From NCBI GenBank assembly GCA_036403235.1, contig DASWRI010000081.1, positions 1-48,227 on the forward strand: a DNA stretch of 48,227 nt, written 5' to 3'. Position numbers and translations under genes: made by a program. This stretch comes from JBGTFE01 sp036403235 (GTDB lineage Bacteria; Acidobacteriota; Blastocatellia; Pyrinomonadales; Pyrinomonadaceae). Below the pieces are notes generated by a model that did not search any database, was not told the DNA's origin, and worked only from the letters and a program-made list of their open reading frames with translations. Shown here one piece after another: positions 16,062 through 24,400 of this stretch. The first letter of the stretch is position 1. Each line of letters begins with the position of its first letter.

Positions 16062-17045
16062 TTATTTGCGGTTTACGCGAAAGGCGTAATCGGCGACCGA
16101 TTCCGTTTCGGCTTGCGGGTTGAGCGCGGAAAGCTTGACGATATAATCGCCCGTTTGAAGTTTCTGAGCGGGAACGAAGAAATTAATTTTTGAGTTTCGC
16201 GCCTTGAGCCTGCTGTTTTTAAAGATTAAATCGCCGTCCGGATTAACGATTTCAATCGAATAATTTTTGTAATCCAGGCTTTCGAGATTGAGTTCCAGAC
16301 GCGCGCCCGCCGCGTTTTTCGGTAAATTCAGCTCGCTCATTTTGCCGCTCGCGCGCGTTCCGCCCGCAAACAAAGCGAGAATCGGCGCGGGCGCGGCTGA
16401 CTTTTCTTTTTCCCTGTCCGAAGTAGGACTCGGCGCCGGTTGATTGACGTTCGGCAAATCGTTTTTGTTGCTTGAAACGTTCTGCCCCGCATTTATATTT
16501 GAATGAACCGTCCGGTTTTCATTTGAAGGCGAATTTTGATTTTGATTCGATTCGATTATTTTGTTCGACGGCGTCGGCGTCGTTAGTCCGGCAATTTCCT
16601 GCCGGTTTGGATTTCGCAGCAGGAGCCAGCCGCCGAAAATCAAAATTAAAAGCGCGAGGGCTGCGCCGAGAGCGATTTGCGGAAATTTGAAAAAGGCCGT
16701 CAATTTATCCAAAAAGGACGGATTCGTCGTCGCCGTTTCCGTTTTTTTTGCGGCGGCGATTTCGTTTACGACGGCTAATTTATCGAGCATTGCGCGCGCA
16801 AATCTGACGCGGCGGCGGCGCGTTTCGGTTGAAAGAAACTCGCGCTCGAAATTCGTTTTTTCGGCGGGCGAAAGCGTGCCGCGAACGTAGGCTTCAATCA
16901 ATTCGTCTTCGGTGACGCTGATTTGTTCAAACAAACTTTCATCGGCGACGAATCGCTCCTCGAACGCGGTTCTCGCGTCGGCGGGCATTTCGCCAAGCAA
17001 AAACCGGCGAATTTCCGTTTCATTGTGTAAGTTTTCCTGAACCAC
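16062..17045 (-). CDS. Putative membrane anti-sigma factor
   Basis: A 327-residue single-pass protein. A GTG at 17045 with GGGAAG upstream is chosen, because the protein then opens VQENLHNETEIRRFLLGEMP, the usual start of acidobacterial anti-sigma-like proteins. The N-terminal cytoplasmic helical part (1-110) includes FEERFVADESLFEQISVTEDELIEAYVRG and lacks a zinc-finger Cys/His set. One membrane helix (about 140-160) is followed by a long Asn/Pro/Ser linker and a beta-rich outer domain (about 245-327). It lies 69 nt after the sigma-factor gene and carries its own TGAAAT-N17-CACTAT site. The role is inferred from position and texture. Confidence 0.65.
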   Translation of the reverse strand: MVQENLHNETEIRRFLLGEMPADARTAFEERFVADESLFEQISVTEDELIEAYVRGTLSPAEKTNFEREFLSTETRRRRVRFARAMLDKLAVVNEIAAAKKTETATTNPSFLDKLTAFFKFPQIALGAALALLILIFGGWLLLRNPNRQEIAGLTTPTPSNKIIESNQNQNSPSNENRTVHSNINAGQNVSSNKNDLPNVNQPAPSPTSDREKEKSAAPAPILALFAGGTRASGKMSELNLPKNAAGARLELNLESLDYKNYSIEIVNPDGDLIFKNSRLKARNSKINFFVPAQKLQTGDYIVKLSALNPQAETESVADYAFRVNRK

Positions 17046-17060
17046 TTTTTCTTCCCGTTG

Positions 17061-17089
17061 ATAGTGCGAAAAATCGCAAAAACATTTCA
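17061..17089 (-). promoter_or_regulatory. TGAAAT-N17-CACTAT promoter-like site C
   Basis: TGAAAT (17089-17084), 17-bp spacer, CACTAT (17066-17061), between the sigma-factor stop and the anti-sigma start. Spacing and direction equal those of sites A and B. Confidence 0.55.
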
Positions 17090-17114
17090 ATCGTTAAATT
17101 TAAATAACCCGGCC

Positions 17115-17693
17115 TTAAATTTTGCGGCAGCATTCGAGCGTGCATTTTTCCAGTTTTGCTTTCAGACGGCAGACGCGAATCCGCAAAACGTTCAGCGAAA
17201 TTTTGAGCTCGTCGGCCAGACGCCGCCGCGTCGCAATCATCGTTCGCTCGTCGGTGTCGTAATAAGCGATGACGAGCTTTCGATTTTCGTCGGAAAACTC
17301 GGCCAGACATTTTTCCAGACAATTCATCTCGGCGGCGTCGTTTTCCGTATCGAAAGACGCATCATTTTTTACCAGATGCTCGATTTCCGGAACGTCCTCG
17401 ATTGATTGCGCGCGCCGCTCAAAGCTTCTGTAATCTTCTTTGTAAACAAACTGCGCGACGGTCGCCGCATATGCGCTGACGTTTTGAATTTGCTCGCCTT
17501 CGGCAATTTTTTTGACGATTCGGTCAAAGACAACGTCGGCCAGAAATTCCGCCCGCTCGCAGTTTCGCCACTCGAAAAACCGAATCAGGCGCGCGCGCAG
17601 AGACTCGTATTTCGCGCCCGCCAGCTCGCGGTCGGAAGCGTCGAGCGCGGCCAGAAGTGAGTCGAAACCTGTTTGCGTGATTACGTTTTCCAC
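17115..17693 (-). CDS. ECF-like RNA polymerase sigma factor
   Basis: About 192 residues from a GTG at 17693. A TTG 60 nt upstream keeps the frame open but falls in a tandem-repeat element and adds no family sequence. Residues 8-100 (FDSLLAALDASDRELAGAKY, LIRFFEWRNC, AEFLADVVFDRIVKK) resemble sigma region 2 of an acidobacterial sigma subgroup. Residues 125-185 (CLAEFSDENRKLVIAYYD then MIATRRRLADELKISLNVLR) form a region-4 helix-turn-helix. It is followed by the anti-sigma-like gene and preceded by the CHAT gene on the same strand. It may read the TGAAAT-N17-CACTA sites (inference). Confidence 0.75.
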   Translation of the reverse strand: MENVITQTGFDSLLAALDASDRELAGAKYESLRARLIRFFEWRNCERAEFLADVVFDRIVKKIAEGEQIQNVSAYAATVAQFVYKEDYRSFERRAQSIEDVPEIEHLVKNDASFDTENDAAEMNCLEKCLAEFSDENRKLVIAYYDTDERTMIATRRRLADELKISLNVLRIRVCRLKAKLEKCTLECCRKI

Positions 17694-17750
17694 CTGTATT
17701 TTTGTCGGAGCGGACGTTTTATAAAACAGGGTGATTTTAAATGATTGAGA

Positions 17751-17829
17751 CAAAAGTAAAAAGTAAAAAAGGTAAAAAGGCGGAATTTGTCAGCCCGTTT
17801 TGCATTTTTACTTTTATTTTTACTTTATT
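17751..17829. repeat. Heptamer repeat element with paired arms
   Basis: The left arm (17751-17780) repeats AAAGTAA-like 7-mers and the right arm (17803-17829) is the complement (TTTTACT-like units). It fills the gap between the CHAT and sigma genes and overlaps the CHAT stop codon, so it may form a terminator-like hairpin inside this gene pair. Confidence 0.65.
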
Positions 17830-20695
17830 TCCACTCGCCCTGAAGCGTAAATCCGGCCCAGAAATACGGGAGGAGAAAGCGCGGAATTTGCTTCATCTCG
17901 ATTTGCGTCTCTCTTAAAGCGGCGACGGCGGAAAGTTTTTTCTGCAAAAGTTTTTGGTAAAAACGCCTCATAAATTCGGCGGTCGCGGCGTCGTCGACTT
18001 TCCACAGGCTGGCGACGACGCGGCGCGCTCCGGCATACATAAATCCGCGCGTCAGCCCGATTAAACCTTCGCCGCGCACGTCTTTTCCGAGCGCGGTCTG
18101 GCACGCCGAAAGAACGACCAAATCGCTGTTTAAATCCAAATTATAAATTTGATTCAAACTCAAAAAACCGTCCTGAGCCTTGCCGTTTTTGTCGTAAAGC
18201 GAGAGCACGAGGCCGGACGATTCGGGATGAACGTTGTCGAGAAAGCCGTGCGTCGCAAAATGCAGAATGCGGTAACTCGATAAATTTGCGCGCAGCACGT
18301 TTTCGCGGCTGGCGTCAAAATCGATGTTCAGATTCGTTTGATTTTTCGGCGCGAAAACGGAGATATTTTTGGCTTCGATGCGCGAAGAAAGCAGGCGCGG
18401 AAGACTTTCGCCGAAATTAAAATCGCGCAGGACTTTGCTCATTTCCGATGTTTTTTCCGCCGCTTTCGTGTTTTTTGAAACGCTTGCGAGCCGCGTGTCG
18501 CCGGCTTCGAAAACCGGGTCGGCGAAAATCGCAATCGTATTTTCGGGCGCTTCCCGTTTGCCCGAATTTTGTCTGTGCTCGGCCAGAACGCTCGCCGAAG
18601 GCAACGCGACGATTTCGTTTTCCTCGATTAAAAACTTCGGATTTCCGGCTTTTGAATTCGGACTCGCGAGCGCGGCAAACGGGATAAACTGCAAAACGCC
18701 GTCGGCGACGATGGCGAGACGCTTGTTTTGGATTTTCGCCGCTGCGGGCGCGAGCAAAATACGGCTCAAATCGCTTGAAAGCTGCGTCGTTTGCGCCGTT
18801 TTATCGCGCGTCGCGGTGATTGAATCGTAAAACGAGCGCGCCGTTTTTTCGATTTCCACGCGCGACGGAAGCGTGTAAATATTTATCGAGTCTTTTGTGA
18901 CGAGCCACAAAAACGAGCGCGTCGCGCCGAGTTTGTATTCGAGCAGAACGGTTTCGTCGTCGAGCAGCGTTTGAATTTCTTTGGCCGAAAGAATCGCGCC
19001 CTGCGTCAAATCGGCGTAGCGCGGATTGTCGCGCCGGATTTTGACTTGTACGGTTTCCAGCTCAATCGTCAGAGTGTTTATATCGTCGGTGATTTTGGCG
19101 ATTTGCTCGGCGGTTGAGTTTCGGGCTAAAGCGGCCGTTCGCTGGCGATATCTTAGGTTTAATTTTTCCTGCAAATCCTGCGCCTGCTCGACGAGCTTCC
19201 GGTCGACGCCCTGTTTGATGTTGATGCGCGCTTCCTGAAGCAATTCGACGAGACTTCTCGTACGGGCGCGTTCGCTCGTCTGCAAAGCGAGCGCGAGGTC
19301 GGCTTCGTTTTTCTCTTTTTCGTAGCGCGCGACGAGCAAATCCGTATAAAGCTCGTAATACTGCAAAACGCTGGCGAAATACGTGACGCGAAGCTCGGGA
19401 TTGACGATTTCGCCGCGCACCTGCTCGATTAATGCGAGGCCGCTCTCGACCGTTTCAATCGCTTTCTGCAAATTTCCCTGCCCGCGCTCGGCGAGCGCAA
19501 GGCCGTAAGCCGATTCGGCTTCGACGCGCCGGTCGCCGAGCTTTTTCGCCAGAGCGTTCGCCTGTTCGTAATATTCGACGGCTTTGGCCTGCTCGCCGAG
19601 CGCGCGAAAGCTCGTTGCCAGATTTCTCAGAGTAATCGCTTCGCCCGTTTTATCGCCAAGCTCGCGCCGGATGGAGAGCGCCTGTTCGAGATATTCGACT
19701 GCCTTTCGCGGATTGTCGCCGCGCGCATAAACCTGTCCGAGATTGTTAAGAACATTTCCCTCGCCGCGCCGGTCTTTGAAGAGGCGGCGCAAAACGATTG
19801 ACTGCTCGTACAGTGCTTCGGCTTTCGCCAAATCGCCGCCGAGCAAATAACAGCCGCCGAGATTGTTTAAAACGATGGCTTCGCCGCGTTTATCGCTCGT
19901 TTCGCGCTGGATGTCGAGCGCCTGCGTCAAATATAAGATTCCCTTTTCGTAATCGCCGAGCTCTTTATAATCGACGCCGAGATTGTTCAAAGCCGTACCT
20001 TCGTGTTCGCGGTTGCCGACTTCGCGCGCCAGCATCAAGCTGCGTTCTTCGAGCTCGACGGCTTTCTGCATCTCGCCGGTTTGACGAAAAATCTCGCCCA
20101 TTTCGGCGAGCGCGACCGTTTCCCAGATTTTATCTTTTTTAACGGCCGAAAGCTCGATGATTTGCCCGTAAATATCCGCCGCCTGACGACGTTCCTCGCG
20201 GGTCGGCTTGACGCGCAGGATTTCGGCCTGCCCGGCGAGCTGCCGGATTTTCGTCGCGGCTTCGTTTATCTGATTGTCTTCGGCGACGGTCGGGCGAATT
20301 TCCGCCAGCTTGATTTCGTATTTTCCGGCGTCGGCCTGCTCGTCCGTCGGTTCGACCGCAATTTTATATTCGCCCGCCTCGCGCGCCGTCACCAAAATCA
20401 AATCCTTTCCCGAAAATCCGGCGGGCGAATCGGTCTCAATAAACTTTTCGCCATTCGGATTGTAGGCCGTCAGAAATACGTCGATTCCCTTTTGCGCGAT
20501 TTCGACGCGGGCGGTTTGACCGGCTGCGAGATTGACCGTATAAAACTGAATGTCGCCGCCTTTTATTTCGCGCTCGACCGTTTGGCTTAAAACGAGCTTT
20601 TGATTGTTCGTATTTTGAGCGAAGACTGGAAAAACCGTCGAAAACACGGCAAAATACAATAGAGCTTTATAGTAGACGCGCAATCTCGGTGTCAT
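17825..20695 (-). CDS. Exported TPR-CHAT protein (caspase-like peptidase)
   Basis: A 956-residue protein with a signal peptide ending PVFAQN. Residues about 30-130 form a beta-rich domain (YTVNLAAGQTARVEI, GEYKIAVEP) like the pre-peptidase C-terminal fold. About 190-450 carry at least six tetratricopeptide repeats (ALNNLGVDYKELGDYEKGI, VLNNLGGCYLLGGDLAKAE). The C-terminal CHAT domain (about 640-956) retains both catalytic residues: His816 in LHFATHG and Cys865 in LSACQTALG, followed by GLTRGFMYAGARRVVASLW. CHAT peptidases are clan CD relatives of caspases and separase. This one would act outside the cytoplasm. It is the first gene ahead of the sigma and anti-sigma genes. Confidence 0.92.
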   Translation of the reverse strand: MTPRLRVYYKALLYFAVFSTVFPVFAQNTNNQKLVLSQTVEREIKGGDIQFYTVNLAAGQTARVEIAQKGIDVFLTAYNPNGEKFIETDSPAGFSGKDLILVTAREAGEYKIAVEPTDEQADAGKYEIKLAEIRPTVAEDNQINEAATKIRQLAGQAEILRVKPTREERRQAADIYGQIIELSAVKKDKIWETVALAEMGEIFRQTGEMQKAVELEERSLMLAREVGNREHEGTALNNLGVDYKELGDYEKGILYLTQALDIQRETSDKRGEAIVLNNLGGCYLLGGDLAKAEALYEQSIVLRRLFKDRRGEGNVLNNLGQVYARGDNPRKAVEYLEQALSIRRELGDKTGEAITLRNLATSFRALGEQAKAVEYYEQANALAKKLGDRRVEAESAYGLALAERGQGNLQKAIETVESGLALIEQVRGEIVNPELRVTYFASVLQYYELYTDLLVARYEKEKNEADLALALQTSERARTRSLVELLQEARINIKQGVDRKLVEQAQDLQEKLNLRYRQRTAALARNSTAEQIAKITDDINTLTIELETVQVKIRRDNPRYADLTQGAILSAKEIQTLLDDETVLLEYKLGATRSFLWLVTKDSINIYTLPSRVEIEKTARSFYDSITATRDKTAQTTQLSSDLSRILLAPAAAKIQNKRLAIVADGVLQFIPFAALASPNSKAGNPKFLIEENEIVALPSASVLAEHRQNSGKREAPENTIAIFADPVFEAGDTRLASVSKNTKAAEKTSEMSKVLRDFNFGESLPRLLSSRIEAKNISVFAPKNQTNLNIDFDASRENVLRANLSSYRILHFATHGFLDNVHPESSGLVLSLYDKNGKAQDGFLSLNQIYNLDLNSDLVVLSACQTALGKDVRGEGLIGLTRGFMYAGARRVVASLWKVDDAATAEFMRRFYQKLLQKKLSAVAALRETQIEMKQIPRFLLPYFWAGFTLQGEWK

Positions 20696-20723
20696 AATTT
20701 TTTGTCTGAAAATGTGGTTTTCC

Positions 20724-20753
20724 TAGATTGCTTGAATTTTAGCGAATAGTCAA
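20724..20753 (-). promoter_or_regulatory. Possible promoter of the CHAT gene
   Basis: TTGACT (20753-20748), 18-bp spacer, AATCTA (20729-20724), about 30 nt before the start codon. The -10 match is weak. Confidence 0.3.
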
Positions 20754-20884
20754 CGATTTTTCTCTGGTTCGGGAAATTTTAAAACGGCATTTTCCCGGTC
20801 AGCTTCAGCCGAAATCAAACTGCAAAAAAAGGCTTGAAAAGTTTAAATGCTTTTTCCGCCGCACGAATCAAATGAAACCGTACA

Positions 20885-20940
20885 CTATTCGAATCTCACG
20901 AAATCCGTTCCCGTTCGGCCGAAAGTTTCGGGATGATACA
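20885..20940 (-). pseudogene. Remnant of a second alpha-2-macroglobulin 3' end
   Basis: The minus strand encodes YHPETFGRTGTDFVRFE then a stop at 20885-20887. The intact gene ends YHPETFGRTGTDFVKVE. About 48 of 54 nucleotides match 21490-21543. Similarity stops where the ribosome site of the ORF at 20957 begins. Confidence 0.75.
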
Positions 20941-20956
20941 AAGGAGATAGATAACT

Positions 20957-21418
20957 ATGAGAATTCTAACAAACGTAACGTTGCTGATTCCGAGAAAAAA
21001 AATCTACTGTGATTTTTCCATCAATCTGACCGAAAGCAGTCGCGGCAGAAGCGTCGATGATTTTGAAGGATTTTGGGAAGAAATTACCTGGAAAGTGACA
21101 CCCGCCCGGCCTGGTTATTCAAGACTTAATCCTTTTCCCGACAACAAGGGCGATGCTTTTATGCAAAGAAATACTAACGCTTTTATGCAGCCAAATATTC
21201 CCGGCGTCGGCGGCGCGCAGATATTTATGTTCAATTTCGGGCATCTCGATAAAACGCTCGGCGTGACGCCCGGAACGGAAGAACCGGTCACCGGCTATGC
21301 TCAGATTGCCGTCGATGTCCGGCAAAACGCCTTTCCGGCGATGGGAAGCGAATCGTGGGCCAAAGACGCGTATCTGATTCCGCAGCTGGAAAGAATTTTC
21401 GGCATATTTTGGGGATAG
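20957..21418 (+). CDS. Protein of unknown function between duplicated macroglobulin ends
   Basis: A 153-residue protein without signal peptide or membrane span. AAGGAG lies 11 bases before the ATG. It has an N-terminal strand-rich part (MRILTNVTLLIPRKKIYCDF), a Pro/Gly-rich middle (NIPGVGGAQIFMFNFGHLDK) and an amphipathic C-terminus (YLIPQLERIFGIFWG). I do not recognise the family. It is the only plus-strand gene between about 10.4 and 28.1 kb, and it sits between direct repeats of the macroglobulin 3' end, so it may have arrived by insertion or been left by a gene-duplication deletion. Confidence 0.6.
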   Translation: MRILTNVTLLIPRKKIYCDFSINLTESSRGRSVDDFEGFWEEITWKVTPARPGYSRLNPFPDNKGDAFMQRNTNAFMQPNIPGVGGAQIFMFNFGHLDKTLGVTPGTEEPVTGYAQIAVDVRQNAFPAMGSESWAKDAYLIPQLERIFGIFWG

Positions 21419-21441
21419 TTTTTTTGCGATTTTTCGTTTGC

Positions 21442-21479
21442 AGAAACGCGGTTTGAAATTAATTTCAAACCGCGTTTCT
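21442..21479. terminator. Perfect palindromic bidirectional terminator
   Basis: Two 19-nt arms (21442-21460 and 21461-21479) form a gapless palindrome rich in AAACGCGG at its base. It lies between the stop of the ORF at 21418 and that of the macroglobulin gene. Confidence 0.8.
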
Positions 21480-21489
21480 TTTGGATTTG

Positions 21490-24400
21490 TTATTCGACTT
21501 TCACAAAATCCGTTCCGGTTCGGCCGAAGGTTTCGGGATGATACATCTCCTCGGCTTTGGCTGGCGGGACGACGAATTTGCCCGGCGTAGTCGCGCGCGT
21601 GACATACGAATAATTGTAAACGCCTTCCCAGAGGAGCGAGCAGAAAGCTTCGGCGCGCTCGTCGCGGAAGTTTTGATGCTCAAACCAATTTTGTCGCCAC
21701 CACCAGTAACCGTAGCCGATTGAATCGCTTCCGTATTCGATGACGCTCGTGTTTCCGGCATCGCCCGGAATCTGCTCGGTCACGGCCAGACCGGGATTCA
21801 GGATTTCCAGACCGGCGGGCAGATTATCGACCAGCGCGACGTGATACCGACGCGCCTGCGCGACCATCGTCAGACGGACGCGAACGCGCGCGCCGGATTT
21901 AAAAGTCCAGCTTCCGTCCGAGTTTTGTTTGACGTCTTCGGCGTTATCGACCGCTTCGTATTTGCGCAAAACTTCGAAACCGTAATCGGCCGGTTCGAGC
22001 TTCAGATTTTTCGGCGCGTATTTCATTCCGATTCGATAATAGAGCCGTCCCGCGCCCTGTTTATCGAGAATCAGATTCGCCGTCCCGTTTTGCTCGACCA
22101 GATACGACATCGGAATGTCCAACTGGTTCGAATCAATCGAACGCCCCTGGAAAAGCTGCTCACCGGCGTATGTGTTTCCGAGCCAGATGCGCGCCGCAAA
22201 ATCGGGCGTGACTTTCTCGAAAGCGTTGAAATACTTGTCGAGCGCCAGCAAAATAAAGACGTTTTCCTGCGTGTTCGACCACGCGCCCTTGACGCGATGG
22301 TCGAGCAGTCCGCGGACGAGCTTCGGAATCAGGTCGTTGTTCGGGTCGGCTTTTATCAAAGCTTCGAGCAGAACGCCGTCGGCTCGCCGGTTCGAATACA
22401 TAATCAGCCACGCGCCGTCGCCGTAATCGGTGACGAAATTCGCCGCCGCGGCCGTTTCGGTCGTCCGATTCATCAAAAAGCGCTTGATGGTTTCGACTTC
22501 CGCACCCGAATTTTTGTCGTTGGCGAGGACGGAAAGAATCCAGCCCGTCGCTTCAAACGGAAGTTTTTCGAGCGTCGCTTCGGCCAATAATTTCTTGGCT
22601 TTCGCCGTGTCTTTATCGCCGAGCAAATCGCGTACGTAAAGCGCGTAAGCCGAAATCGTCCAGCGCACCTGCGATGGGTAATTGGCCGGAATATGCGATT
22701 CGACGTTTTTCAAATATACCGTTGTCTTGTCGAGCATTCCGTCGGGCACTTTGTAGCCTTTGAGCTTGGCCAAAGCCAGCGCGTGCGCGACGTGAACCGT
22801 CAGAAACGGGTATTCGTAGCGCTCGCGGTCGCGTTTCCAGAGGCCAAAGCTGCCGTCGTCGCGCTGGCGCGATTGCAGAATCCTGACGTCTTTGTCAAAA
22901 TTCGCCTTGATTTCCTCCGCCGAAGGCATTTCTTTGGCCTTGAAAGCGGTCAGAACGTCGCGCAGAGCGGCAATCGAAATCATCCTCGACGAAATCTGTT
23001 CCGAGCATTCATACGGGTATCGGTAAAGATATATAAACGCGTCGGTTAATTCCTGCAATTGGGTCGAAGAAGTCGTGACTTCAAGACCGCCGAACTGCGG
23101 GAAAACGTCGGCCGGCGTCTGCACGGGCTGGAAAATCGCGCCGTTCTGGTCGGTCGTCCCGTATGTCGCAAAAGCCTCGGTCGTCGCCGGCGTCCAGACG
23201 GGCAGAGAAATTTCCGCCGCGTCCGAAAAACTGCCGGAATTTACGGCGATTTGAAAACGCGCCGTTCCCGCCTTTACGGCCGAAACCGGAAAACGAAGTT
23301 CCGCGCGGTCGTTGGCCTTGATGACGACGCGTTTTCCGGTCTCGCCCGTCAGCTCGGCGTTGGTCGCGCGAACGGCGACGTCGACCGTCATATCCTTGTC
23401 GGTTTGATTCTGGACGACTACGGGGAGCTCGATTTTATCGCCGAAATTCATAAATCGCGGCGCCGACGGGCGAACCATCAAAGGCTGTCTGGCCGTCAGA
23501 TTCGATTCGCCTTTGCCGAACCGTTTGCCGCTGTCGACCGTCACGGCGGTGATGCGATAGCGCGTCAGATTGTCGGGCAGTTTTACCGTCACGAGCGCTT
23601 TTCCGTTTGAATCGGTTTTCACCGAAGGCGCGAAAAAGGCGAGCGCGTCGAAATTCTGGCGCAGATTTATCGGCGTCTTGGGCGAATCCGACGGCGAGTT
23701 TTCGTTGCGCACATCTTTGTCGTCACCGTCCGCTCTATAGTTTCTCTTCTCGGTTTTCGCCGCTTCGCGAACCGCGCCCATGGCGGGCTTCGCCACCGGT
23801 GAAAGCGAGTCAGTCACCACCATTTGATTTTCCGAGCTCGAAGCGCCGTCAATCTGAAACTTTTGTTTAACGTCCTTTTGATTTCCGAGAAGAATGTCTT
23901 TTCTGAGATGGAAATCGCGCGTTCCCGTTCCGCGCGCCGTGTAAAAAACGCCGAGCGGGTTGGCGATGTCGTAGCGCGACAAAGCGAGAACCGATTCGTC
24001 GGCGACGACGACCGCGACTTCGGTGTTCGCGACCGGCTCGCCGTTTTTGTCCGTCACCTCGACGGCAACCTTTGTTTCTCCGCCCGGCGCGAGCGTTTTT
24101 TCCTGCGGCTCGGCCGAAACGTTCAGCTCGCGCGCCGCAGTCGAAATCGAAAGATTGAGCTGCCCGGTCGCAAAGGCGGGGCGTTTCGCCAGTTTTTCGT
24201 CCGTTTCTCCGGCGTCGTTCGTCCTCACGGCCGCGCCGACCAGGTCGACCTGCGCGTAGATGTTCGGCAGATATTTTTCTTCGAGCGGAATGCGCAAAAC
24301 AATCGACGAATCTTTTATCGTGAAACGCTCGGTTTTGACGATTCCTTCGCGGCGCAGAGTCAAAACTCCTTCGGCGTTCGGAAACGGCGACATCACCAGA

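Noticed and set aside
20957..21418. The bracketed ORF considered as a transposon or integron cassette
   Set aside because: No recombinase, attC-like fold or short target duplications; the flanking repeats are fragments of a neighbouring gene.
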